DNA of 64,000 bases. It comes from Brachionus rotundiformis. Lineage: Eukaryota; Rotifera; Eurotatoria; Ploima; Brachionidae. This document shows positions 53,960 to 61,577 of the stretch, one piece after another; position 1 is the first letter of the stretch; each line of letters starts with the position of its first letter. The notes beneath the pieces were generated by a model, which worked only from the letters and a program-made list of their open reading frames with translations, had not been told where the DNA came from and did no database searches. A program made the translations under genes and the position numbers. The stretch spans positions 62,001 to 126,000 of the forward strand of contig JAESIW010000210.1 of assembly GCA_016802295.1 (NCBI GenBank), read 5' to 3'.

Positions 53960-54259
53960 ATGCAAGCAGTTATTTACAAACCAGCACGCAACGTAATGCA
54001 GGCAGGCTTAGGCAACACAAAGCAATGGGCTTTAGAAATTAAAAACTCCGCAAATGTTACTTTAAATAATTTGGTTAAAGTGCCTAGCCAAGTTGGGGGT
54101 AGTTCTATAAAATTATTTTTTGAAACCCTAGATTTAGCAACCGAATTTGCTAAGGCAAATAATATTACTTATTCGGTAATTAATACGGCAAATAAAGTTA
54201 TTGTACACAAGCAATATCAAGACAATATTACTAAAAACCGCAATAATTATTATTTTTAA
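53960..54259 (+). CDS. NDUFS4-like complex I accessory subunit
   Basis: The 99-residue protein has AVIYKPARNVMQAGLGNTKQWALEI near the N-terminus and ETLDLATEFAKANNITYSVI later. This is the ETC complex I subunit (NDUFS4, 18-kDa) pattern, limited to alphaproteobacteria and mitochondria. It would bind the peripheral arm of NADH dehydrogenase. It is slightly shorter than mitochondrial versions, having lost the presequence. It lies last in the rhodanese group. Confidence 0.9.
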   Translation: MQAVIYKPARNVMQAGLGNTKQWALEIKNSANVTLNNLVKVPSQVGGSSIKLFFETLDLATEFAKANNITYSVINTANKVIVHKQYQDNITKNRNNYYF

Positions 54260-54326
54260 GCCTGTTTTAAAATTAATTGTTGATTTTTAATAATAATAAC
54301 GCTATAATAATTTTTATAAATAATAC

Positions 54327-54403
54327 GCACCCATAGCTCAGCAGGATAGAGCAACTGCCTTCTAAGCAGTAGGTCATACGTTCGAATCGTGTTGGGTGCG
54401 CCA
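54327..54403 (+). tRNA. tRNA-Arg (anticodon TCT)
   Basis: The sequence folds as acceptor GCACCCA/TGGGTGC, D-arm AGCTCAGCAGGATAGAGC, anticodon stem ACTGC/GCAGT with anticodon TCT, and T-arm with TTCGAAT. Discriminator G and encoded CCA (54401-54403) end it. It reads AGA/AGG, the favoured Arg codons here. Just downstream, TTTTTTGGCTAAA is repeated twice. Confidence 0.97.
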
Positions 54404-54484
54404 TCTATTTTTTGGCTAAACCTTTTTTGGCTAAAACTTTTCTTTTTATCTTTAATTTTTATTTTAAAAAAACACTCTGTTTTT

Positions 54485-54522
54485 GTTAACCATTTGTTAA
54501 CTTTTTTGGTTTATTATATAAT
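54485..54522 (+). promoter_or_regulatory. Promoter of candidate small RNA, with GTTAAC pair
   Basis: TTGTTA (54494-54499) and TATAAT (54517-54522) are separated by 17 bases. The palindrome GTTAAC occurs at 54485-54490 and 54496-54501, spaced one helical turn and overlapping the -35 box, so it could be an operator. Transcription would begin near 54529. Confidence 0.6.
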
Positions 54523-54529
54523 TGATTAT

Positions 54530-54588
54530 GAGATGGAGAGCTGCCATGGATTTTATAAATCTGCATAGGAAAGACCATCTCTTTTTTT
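54530..54588 (+). ncRNA. Candidate ~60-nt structured small RNA
   Basis: GAGATGG (54530-54536) pairs with CCATCTC (54575-54581) and is followed by seven T (54582-54588), a terminator. An inner hairpin forms from GGATTT/AAATCT near 54548-54562. The promoter places the transcript start at the first base of the stem, so the whole RNA is one closed stem plus inner hairpin. A 19-codon frame starting at ATG 54546 with GGAG seven bases before it, ending TGA, overlaps; it would run past the terminator. The RNA lies tail-to-tail with an Abi/HEPN remnant. Confidence 0.5.
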
Positions 54589-54589
54589 A

Positions 54590-54880
54590 TCAACTATCCT
54601 TATGAATATCTAATATTTTATTATATAAATCTTTAAAGTTTTGCTGGTATAAATTGTCGCACTTATTTAGTATCTTCTTTGTTAGTTGTTTATTTGTTAA
54701 AATTTTTAATACGCTTTTACATTGCTGGTAGTTATTGTTTATATCTTTTAGGTTTTTTATTAAAGATTCATGATGAGCTATGCGATTGCGTAAGCGGTTA
54801 ATTTTTTGTACTTCATCAGAAAATTTAGAAAACTGTGGTTGTGTTATTTTACTTAATCTACAATAAAAAAATACAAAATG
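54590..54880 (-). pseudogene. Abi-like (Abi_2/AbiF-type HEPN) protein, 5'-truncated remnant
   Basis: The minus-strand frame, open from 54880 to the TGA at 54592-54590, encodes about 96 residues. It contains VQKINRLRNRIAHHESL, the HEPN R-x4-H motif of Abi_2-family abortive-infection proteins, followed by a helical C-terminus. An in-frame stop (TAA, 54883-54881) lies upstream, no start codon is present and the N-terminal two thirds of the usual ~300-residue protein are missing. I therefore call it a decayed copy. Such proteins are RNA-cleaving antiviral toxins; this fragment would be inactive on its own. Confidence 0.72.
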
Positions 54881-54965
54881 TTAAATTTTTGTTTTGTTAA
54901 TTTTATCTAATGTGATATTCTTATTTTGTAATAGTAAAAAAGAAGAACAAAATAAGGAAGTACGC

Positions 54966-56195
54966 ATGAGTATAACTAGAAAAATTATAATAGCAATTTT
55001 ATTAGCCATACTATTTAGTGTTGGCTTATTAACCATTAAAGATTACCTAGGCGGTAGTTTTGATGTAATAGTAACCATATTAAACGTAGTGGGTTCTATA
55101 TTTATAAGGTTGCTAAAGTTTGTAATAGTGCCTATAGTGGTGGTATCTTTAATTAACGGTATAATAAATTTAGAAAGCATTAACCAGTTAAAATCTTTAG
55201 GATTAAAAACGTTATTTATATTTATAGGTACAACATTGGTGGCGTTATTTTTGGCCATTACGGTATCTAACTTATTTAACGCTGGTGGGGCTTTTGCAAA
55301 TGATGAAAGCGTGCTAGTAACTGCAAAAGCGGTAACTAAAGCTACTCCGCCTTCTATGGTAGATAACATAATTACATTAGTACCAAGCAATGTAATAGAG
55401 CCAATGTTAAACACAAATATGTTGCAAATAGTGTTAATTTCCATATTATTGGGGGCATCTATATTAATGTTGCCTACTAACCAACGCCACGAAGTTGCGG
55501 ATTCTATACACAAAGCAGAAAAAGTAGTTGTGGGTATTATTAATATGATTATGAGCCTTGCCCCTTATGCTATATTTGCATTGTTAAGCAAAACCATTGT
55601 AACTCAAGGTACTGGCGTTATTTGGGCTATGGGGCAGTATGCAATATTAATGTTTTTAATTTTGGTTTTACATGTGGTTATATTATACATACCTTTATTA
55701 AAAATTGCTGGTATAAAAGTAAAAGACTTTGTTAAGCAAGCTTCGCCTTCTTTGGCTATTGCTTTTTCTACGGCTAGTTCTAATGCTACCTTGCCGGTTA
55801 ACTTAAAAGTTGCAGAAGGTTTTAAGGTGCCTAAGCCAATTGCTGGTTTTGTTTTACCTTTGGGTAGTACTTTACATATGAATGGTACTGCTATTATGCA
55901 GGGGTTAGCTGTGGTGTTTTTGGCTAATTTGTACGGGGTAGAGATGTCGGTTTGGGATTATGTTGGGGCGGTTAGTTTGGCTTTAATTGCTACGGTTGGG
56001 GCTGCTGGTGTGCCAGGGGCTGGGGTTATTGCTTTAACGGTTATTCTTATACAGTATAATATTCCTATAGAAGGCATAGGTATTATTATGGGCGTAGATA
56101 GACTTATGGATATGGTGCGAACCGCCATTAACGTTAACGGAGACTTAATTGTAGCATTATTACTTAGCAAAAAACAACGCAATAGTATAAGTTAA
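54966..56195 (+). CDS. Dicarboxylate/amino acid:cation symporter (DAACS/GltP family)
   Basis: The 409-residue transporter has the HP1 segment AFSTASSNATLPVN, the transport-domain motif LGSTLHMNGTAIMQG and the C-terminal GVDRLMDMVRTAINVNGD, which are the substrate and cation sites of the glutamate/aspartate transporter family. A frame extends 24 codons upstream, but an AAGGAA Shine-Dalgarno and the typical N-terminus MSITRKII favour the ATG at 54966. It imports glutamate or C4-dicarboxylates with Na+ or H+. Confidence 0.93.
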   Translation: MSITRKIIIAILLAILFSVGLLTIKDYLGGSFDVIVTILNVVGSIFIRLLKFVIVPIVVVSLINGIINLESINQLKSLGLKTLFIFIGTTLVALFLAITVSNLFNAGGAFANDESVLVTAKAVTKATPPSMVDNIITLVPSNVIEPMLNTNMLQIVLISILLGASILMLPTNQRHEVADSIHKAEKVVVGIINMIMSLAPYAIFALLSKTIVTQGTGVIWAMGQYAILMFLILVLHVVILYIPLLKIAGIKVKDFVKQASPSLAIAFSTASSNATLPVNLKVAEGFKVPKPIAGFVLPLGSTLHMNGTAIMQGLAVVFLANLYGVEMSVWDYVGAVSLALIATVGAAGVPGAGVIALTVILIQYNIPIEGIGIIMGVDRLMDMVRTAINVNGDLIVALLLSKKQRNSIS

Positions 56196-56225
56196 AAGCA
56201 CAATGCATAGCCACACTATAGCGTG

Positions 56226-57791
56226 TTATACCGTAAATGTTGGCTGTATGTCTATACCAATTAATTGTTGCAAAGTATTTAACAAACTAGGTAGTGTATT
56301 ATTGTTATAATTATTGCTATAACTATGCAAATATATGCGTATAGTTGCGTTTTGGGTGCCTGTGCCAGAGTATCTTACTACAATGCTATTATGGGCGTTT
56401 ATATTAACCACTAAACCACAATTATTGGTTTGGGCGTTGGTAACGGGGTTGGTGTAGTTAAATTGATTTACTATAAAATTATATTTTTTTGCGTTGGTTT
56501 GTATATTAGTTATTAAAGTATTTGCGGTGGATTCTAAAATATTTTCGTAGTCTAGTCTGGTAAAAAACCATTTACCGTATTGTTCCCATAAATCTTGTAA
56601 AAGCTGGTTTAGGCTTAGCCCTGTGGTTGCTTGTATGTGTAGTATAAACATTATGGCAAAAAGTCCATCTTTTTCTTGAATATACTTACCGCCAATACCA
56701 AAGCTTTCTTCTCCGCATAAATCTACTTTACCACTACTTAATAAGCTAGAAAAAAACTTCCAACCTACTGGGGTTACATAGGTATTAAGCCCTTTATCTT
56801 TTGCCACGGCGTCTACTGTTGGGGGCGTTGCAAACGAACGTGCCACACCTTTAATATTGCTAAAATATGGCACAGTGTGGCTATATTTAGTTATTAGGGC
56901 TAGTTCATCGCTGGCGGTTAAATTATACTTGTTGGTAAATATAAAGTTTCTATCTCCATCAGAATCGCAACAACAACCAAAGTCTATATTGTTTTGTAAC
57001 GTTTGCTTAATAAAGCCCTGCATGGTTGTGGGGTTGGGGTCTGGCGTTAACCCGCCAAAATCTGGCTTAGATTGTATATTGGTTAGCATGCTAGCAGGTA
57101 AGCCCATTTCGTTAACAAAAATATCGTAGGCAAATATACCTGTAGTGCCGTTTACTGCATTAAAGCTAAATTTAAAGCCGTTGTTAAACATTTGCTTAAT
57201 AGCATTAAAATTAAAAATTTGTTTTAGTGTTTGTGTGTAAAGTTTAGTAGGGTTAAATACCGTAATTGTAGTGCTGTTTACAGTGTAGGTATTGCACGCA
57301 TTTAAATTTATAGCAGAATTATTTACACTTAAAATATTATTAATGCTGGCGGTGTGTTGCACTATTTTTTTATTATCTTCATCGGTTAACGGAGCCCCGT
57401 GGCTGTTGTTTACTTTAATGCCAAAATCGTAATCTATACCGCCTTTGTTGTGGCTGGCAGTTGCTAAAATACCGTAGTTTAATTGATTTTGTATAATAAA
57501 GTTAGAACAAGCAGGGGTAGAAATAACGCCATTAAGCGGAATATAAATATGTTTAACATTGTTTGCCACTAAAATAGATATTGCTTGTTGTAAGGCAATA
57601 TCGTTGTAAAATCTACCGTCTCCGCCTAATAGCACACTAGTGTTGGTTAATTGCAAGGCGTTGCAAATGCTTTGAATATAATTAGCAACATAATTGGTTT
57701 GCATAAATACTTTAGTTTTTTTACGCAAGCCAGAGGTTCCGGGTTGTTGGTTACCATAGGGCGTAGTGGCGGTAGAAATTACGTTTAACAT
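56226..57791 (-). CDS. pgm: Alpha-D-phosphoglucomutase
   Basis: The 521-residue enzyme has GTSGLRKKTKVF at the N-terminus, the phosphoserine loop TASHNKGG, the Mg2+ loop DSDGDRN and the sugar-binding CGEESFG, with the phosphate-binding VRYSGTGT near the C-terminus. It interconverts glucose-6-P and glucose-1-P. The sequence pattern (PGTSGLRKK) is that of the eukaryote-like PGM1/Pgm class. It lies 11 bases downstream of galU on the same strand, so together they make UDP-glucose. Confidence 0.94.
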   Translation of the reverse strand: MLNVISTATTPYGNQQPGTSGLRKKTKVFMQTNYVANYIQSICNALQLTNTSVLLGGDGRFYNDIALQQAISILVANNVKHIYIPLNGVISTPACSNFIIQNQLNYGILATASHNKGGIDYDFGIKVNNSHGAPLTDEDNKKIVQHTASINNILSVNNSAINLNACNTYTVNSTTITVFNPTKLYTQTLKQIFNFNAIKQMFNNGFKFSFNAVNGTTGIFAYDIFVNEMGLPASMLTNIQSKPDFGGLTPDPNPTTMQGFIKQTLQNNIDFGCCCDSDGDRNFIFTNKYNLTASDELALITKYSHTVPYFSNIKGVARSFATPPTVDAVAKDKGLNTYVTPVGWKFFSSLLSSGKVDLCGEESFGIGGKYIQEKDGLFAIMFILHIQATTGLSLNQLLQDLWEQYGKWFFTRLDYENILESTANTLITNIQTNAKKYNFIVNQFNYTNPVTNAQTNNCGLVVNINAHNSIVVRYSGTGTQNATIRIYLHSYSNNYNNNTLPSLLNTLQQLIGIDIQPTFTV

Positions 57792-57802
57792 TGTTATGTT
57801 TT

Positions 57803-58690
57803 CTATTTTTTATTTATGTAGTTGTTTAAAATATTTTGTGTTTCGGTTGGGTTTTCTTTTAATGCAACGTAAATGCTTGCGTTTAGTAAACCTAGTGGGT
57901 TACCGCAATCAAACCTTTGGCCTTTGTATAAAAAAGCCGAAGATGTTTGGTTTTGCACTAATAGATTTAACGAATCGGTTAGTTGAATCTCGTTACCTAC
58001 GCCCGCTACAGAGTTTTGTAAAAATGTAAAAATTTCTGGCTGTATAATATAACGCCCAATAATTGCTAAGTTAGAAGGTGCTTTGCTAGAGTCTGGTTTT
58101 TCTACTAAACTATTAATAGGGTATAAGCCAGATGTATTGCTTTGGTAATTAGGGGTATCTACCACGCCATAAGCAGAAATATTTTGCATATCTACTTGCT
58201 GTACTGCAATAATATTTTGGCTTGGGGTGTTGTAGTAGGTTTGTAGCATTTGTTTTAAGCACTCTCCTCCGCTTTCTAAAAATTCGTCTGGCAAAATAAC
58301 TACAAAGGGTTCGTTATTTAACAAAGCTTGTGCACATAAAATTGCGTGCCCTAAGCCTTTGGGGTGCTGTTGTCTGGTAAAAAAGGCTTTGCCTGCTTTT
58401 GGTAGGTCTTTATTTATTAGCTCTATGTAGGCGGTTTTATTTTTGCTTTCTAGGTGTTGCTCTAATTCGTAGCTTACATCAAAGTGGTCTTCTATCATTA
58501 CTTTGCCTCGGCCGGTAACAAAAATAAATTCTTCTATGCCAGCGTCTAGTGCCTCTTTAACGGCGTACTGAATTGCAGGCTTATGAAAAATTGGTAGCAT
58601 TTCTTTAGGCAATACCTTGGTTGCAGGTAAAAACCTTGTGCCTAATCCAGCAACCGGAAGCACCGCTTTTTTTATTTGTCTTTTAATCAT
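57803..58690 (-). CDS. galU: UTP-glucose-1-phosphate uridylyltransferase
   Basis: The 295-residue enzyme has the nucleotidyltransferase motif VAGLGTRFLPATKVLPKEML, EALDAGIEEFIFVTGRGK, VVILPDEFL and VEKPDSSKAPSNLAIIGRY. It makes UDP-glucose for envelope glycans from the pgm product. The intact gene and its coupling to pgm argue for some surface polysaccharide or glycolipid synthesis. Confidence 0.96.
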   Translation of the reverse strand: MIKRQIKKAVLPVAGLGTRFLPATKVLPKEMLPIFHKPAIQYAVKEALDAGIEEFIFVTGRGKVMIEDHFDVSYELEQHLESKNKTAYIELINKDLPKAGKAFFTRQQHPKGLGHAILCAQALLNNEPFVVILPDEFLESGGECLKQMLQTYYNTPSQNIIAVQQVDMQNISAYGVVDTPNYQSNTSGLYPINSLVEKPDSSKAPSNLAIIGRYIIQPEIFTFLQNSVAGVGNEIQLTDSLNLLVQNQTSSAFLYKGQRFDCGNPLGLLNASIYVALKENPTETQNILNNYINKK

Positions 58691-58723
58691 TATTAAGTCT
58701 TTAGTTGTTTACTTAGTATTTAA

Positions 58724-59023
58724 TTATATATTATACAAATATTTTAGCACTTTGTGTAATAAAGTTTTATTACAAGTTACTCCATGATTTTTTAAACCAT
58801 AATAAAAATAGTTAGGGTTTTTATTTATAATTTTGCAAAAATGCTTGGTTGGTACGTTTTTTTTAGTAGCTAACAAGTTAATTTTATACAATAATAGTAG
58901 GTTGCCAAAGTAGGGTTTGGGTTTGGTGTTGGGCTTGGGGTAAAGGTTATTATATTTATTGCTTTTTTTACAAAGATACTGGTAGTATTGCAAAAATTCT
59001 GGATTTTTTAGTTCTTCTATCAT
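58724..59023 (-). CDS. Small protein, possible helix-turn-helix repressor
   Basis: I do not recognise this 99-residue basic protein with certainty. Its C-terminal half (about residues 55-95, TKHFCKIINKNPNYFYYGLKNHG and then LLHKVLKYL) has spacing like a Cro/C1-type helix-turn-helix, though no database family comes to mind. It is divergent from three small genes across an AT-rich region rich in TATACGTAG-like repeats, which fits a repressor-operator arrangement. An AAGGA lies upstream of the ATG. Alternatively it is an unrelated orphan. Confidence 0.5.
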   Translation of the reverse strand: MIEELKNPEFLQYYQYLCKKSNKYNNLYPKPNTKPKPYFGNLLLLYKINLLATKKNVPTKHFCKIINKNPNYFYYGLKNHGVTCNKTLLHKVLKYLYNI

Positions 59024-59252
59024 TGGGGGTTTCCTTTTTGTTTGTGTATACGTAGTTTGTTTTTATGTATATACGTAGATATACTAACTTAAAATTTAAA
59101 ATAATTCTAGATTAACGTGTATGCTGTTGTTTTTTTGTTGGTTTTGTAGGGTTTTTGTTTTAAGCCTAATAAGTTAATTTGACACACGCTAACTTTACGT
59201 GTAAAACCTATGTATACGCTGTATGCGTAGTTGTATAATAGTGGAGAGCGAT
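59024..59252. promoter_or_regulatory. Operator-like divergent region
   Basis: The 229 bases between the possible repressor and the next gene contain TATACGTAG at about 59047 and 59069, TATACGC-TGTATGCGTAG at about 59213-59230 and AACGTGTATGC at about 59113. A -35 TTGACA is at 59179-59184 with a weak TAAAAC -10 at 59202-59207 (17-base spacer), and a 5-base dyad ACACG...CGTGT (59184-59202) spans it. The repeats look like binding sites for one regulator. Confidence 0.45.
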
Positions 59253-59663
59253 ATGAGTATACTAAATGAAATTAAAGAATCTTTAAAAGTAGATATGCAA
59301 AAAATATTTAATACCGAGCTAGTGGTTATGCATAACCCTATAAGTTTTTACGATAGCGTAATTTACTGTGTATTAAATAGTGTTAACTGCATAAAGCACA
59401 AAAATTGTTATAAGTTTAAGTTGCAAGGATCGGTTAAAGTAAGCAAGCAAAGTGAAAATGTGGATTTAGGCATGCTTACAGAACTAGTTTTGCTAAACAA
59501 CAGTAAGTTAGCTTTAAACAATGGTAAAATTACTTTTTTAAGCGAAGTGATTAGTGGCAATATTTGTTGTATAGACTTTGTGTTTGTTAGTAATAGCTAT
59601 AGTTACAATAAAACAGATGTTGTTGGTTGCAATACAAGTAAAGCAGTAAGCAGGGGGGTGTAA
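59253..59663 (+). CDS. Unknown protein, first gene of accessory locus
   Basis: The 136-residue product is not recognised. ATG at 59253 has a GGAG six bases upstream; an ATG at 59223 gives ten more residues but no such signal. It is mixed alpha/beta, has six or seven cysteines (e.g. SVNCIKHKNCYKF and GNICCID) and no membrane segment. TAA overlaps the next ATG by one base (59663), so the two are translationally coupled. Its place behind an operator-like region hints at a mobile or phage-derived unit. Confidence 0.6.
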   Translation: MSILNEIKESLKVDMQKIFNTELVVMHNPISFYDSVIYCVLNSVNCIKHKNCYKFKLQGSVKVSKQSENVDLGMLTELVLLNNSKLALNNGKITFLSEVISGNICCIDFVFVSNSYSYNKTDVVGCNTSKAVSRGV

Positions 59664-60007
59664 TGAATTCGGTATTTTTATTATCTGATTGGTTGGTAAG
59701 GTTTTTAAACTTGCCAACGTATAAGCATATAGTAGTATGTATAATGTATTTGCTGGTTGGTTTAATTGGTGTATATTTATATACTTTAACGTATGCAGTT
59801 AGTATACATGCAAGTTATATTAATAATTTAAAACGGCAATCTGTATTAAACTTTATACACGCTTACGAAACTAATTATACGTTTACATATGCAGATTTAT
59901 ACTTTACTTCTAAGTATTGTGTAGAGCTTCCGCAAGATGATGTATTAATTAAACCGTACTGTAATAAAATTTTAAGTTTAATGTATAACAATAAATTAAG
60001 TAAATAA
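59663..60007 (+). CDS. Small membrane protein of accessory locus
   Basis: The 114-residue protein has one strong hydrophobic segment (about residues 22-45, VVCIMYLLVGLIGVYLYTL) and a soluble tail with two cysteines and many Tyr. No family is recognised. It starts on the last base of the previous stop and is 11 bases upstream of a second membrane protein gene. A spanin- or holin-associated role would fit its shape, but nothing proves this. Confidence 0.6.
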   Translation: MNSVFLLSDWLVRFLNLPTYKHIVVCIMYLLVGLIGVYLYTLTYAVSIHASYINNLKRQSVLNFIHAYETNYTFTYADLYFTSKYCVELPQDDVLIKPYCNKILSLMYNNKLSK

Positions 60008-60018
60008 AAGGAGAGAAC

Positions 60019-60357
60019 ATGTTTAGTATTTTTACCACACTAATAAGTAAAGTAGGGCAAAGGTTATTAAATAAATATACATCTAAATCTATTGGGTTAT
60101 TTGGGGTTTTGTGGTTAATGTATGCGGGGGTTAATAATTTAAATGCAGAAAATTCGCAAATTATAGCAATGGCGTTATCGCAAATTTCTGTAATGCAGGT
60201 TAAACAAGGTTTGCAAATAATACAGTACTTAGCATTGTTGGCTATTTGCCTATGGATTGCTTATTTAGCTATAGATAACTTATTTAGAAAATCGGTAAAC
60301 GAGCCCACGTTAATTATGCTAATTTTAATTAAGTTGTTTAAAATTAAAAAAAAGTAA
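60019..60357 (+). CDS. Small two-helix membrane protein, holin-like shape
   Basis: The 112-residue protein has an amphipathic N-terminus, a hydrophobic segment at about residues 25-42 (SIGLFGVLWLMYAGVNNL) and a second at about 66-88 (YLALLAICLWIAYLAI), and ends in a very basic tail (IKLFKIKKK). The layout is that of class II holins, but many other small membrane proteins look alike. An AGGAGAG Shine-Dalgarno precedes it. If it is a holin it would complement the anchorless endolysin at 50747. Confidence 0.55.
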   Translation: MFSIFTTLISKVGQRLLNKYTSKSIGLFGVLWLMYAGVNNLNAENSQIIAMALSQISVMQVKQGLQIIQYLALLAICLWIAYLAIDNLFRKSVNEPTLIMLILIKLFKIKKK

Positions 60358-60438
60358 TAATAAATTAATTGCATTTGCATTATATTTATATAATAATATT
60401 TTTAACTAGTAAATAAATTTATAAAATAGTAGGTAGGC

Positions 60439-61569
60439 ATGGCAAACAACTTTACCCAAAACATTAAAAGTACAGTTTTGCAACACGGTACTGCAGTTTT
60501 TGTAAATAGCCAAGCTATATTGCACAATATTAATTATTTTGCTAAAAATTTACCTAATAACCAAATTGCCTTAGTGTTAAAAAATAATGCATATGGTGTT
60601 GGTATAACCAATGTATTTAATATTGTAAAGCACACAACCAATACCTATTTTGTAGCAACTTTGCAAGAAGGTATAGATTTACGCAAACTTAGTAGCGAAA
60701 TTACTATTTATGTATTAAACGGCATTTTACCTACGCAAACACAAAGTTTTTTACAAAACAATTTGTATCCGGTTATAAATACGTTAAGCCAGTTAAATAC
60801 GTGGCAAAATTTAGCTAGCGGTTTAAATAAAATTTTACCGGCCATATTACAAGTAGAAACCGGCCTAAACCGAGTAGGCTTAACGCCACAAAATGTGGAT
60901 TATTTAAGTAACAACTTAAGTAGTTACGCTAATGTTAATATACAATATGTGCTTTCGCACTTAGCTTGTGGCGAAATGCAAAATCATTATTCTATAGATT
61001 TACAGCACAATAATTTTAATGCTTTAGTGGCTAAATTGCCAAAAACTAAGCATACATTTTCGGCTTCTAGTGCGGCCATGTTAATGGCTAATAAAACTGC
61101 CACTTTTAACGATAATTTAATTAGATTAGCCCTAGCAATATACGGGGGCAACGCATTACCTTATTTGCCAAGCCCGTTGCAAAATGCGGTGCATATGTAT
61201 AGCAGTATAGTGCAGGTTAAAGATGTACCCGCAAACACTGGCGTTGGCTACACTTATAGTTATATAACTAAAAAACCAACTACCATTGCCACTATACCGG
61301 TTGGCTATGCCGATGGTATAATAAAATCTGCTAAAAATACGGCACAAGTATTTATTGGTGGCCAGCCGTGTAATATTATAGGTAATATTTCTATGGATTT
61401 TACCACAATAGATATTACCCACTTAAGCAACGAATTTAAACAAGAAGGCACACTAGTAGAAGTTTACGGCGATAACATTACACTAAGCCAAACTGCAACC
61501 AAATGTGGCACTAATGGTTGCGAAATTTTAAATATTATTACCAAAAGATACCCCGTAATATTTACTTAA
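60439..61569 (+). CDS. alr: Alanine racemase
   Basis: The 376-residue PLP enzyme has LVLKNNAYGVG with the PLP lysine (K48), VETGLNRVGL, the catalytic-base tyrosine region GVGYTYSY and IPVGYADG. It converts L- to D-alanine for peptidoglycan. The usual KANAYG is KNNAYG here, a mild change. TAGG lies just before the start. The 3' end converges on uvrA, 8 bases apart. Confidence 0.93.
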   Translation: MANNFTQNIKSTVLQHGTAVFVNSQAILHNINYFAKNLPNNQIALVLKNNAYGVGITNVFNIVKHTTNTYFVATLQEGIDLRKLSSEITIYVLNGILPTQTQSFLQNNLYPVINTLSQLNTWQNLASGLNKILPAILQVETGLNRVGLTPQNVDYLSNNLSSYANVNIQYVLSHLACGEMQNHYSIDLQHNNFNALVAKLPKTKHTFSASSAAMLMANKTATFNDNLIRLALAIYGGNALPYLPSPLQNAVHMYSSIVQVKDVPANTGVGYTYSYITKKPTTIATIPVGYADGIIKSAKNTAQVFIGGQPCNIIGNISMDFTTIDITHLSNEFKQEGTLVEVYGDNITLSQTATKCGTNGCEILNIITKRYPVIFT

Positions 61570-61577
61570 GCTTACAT

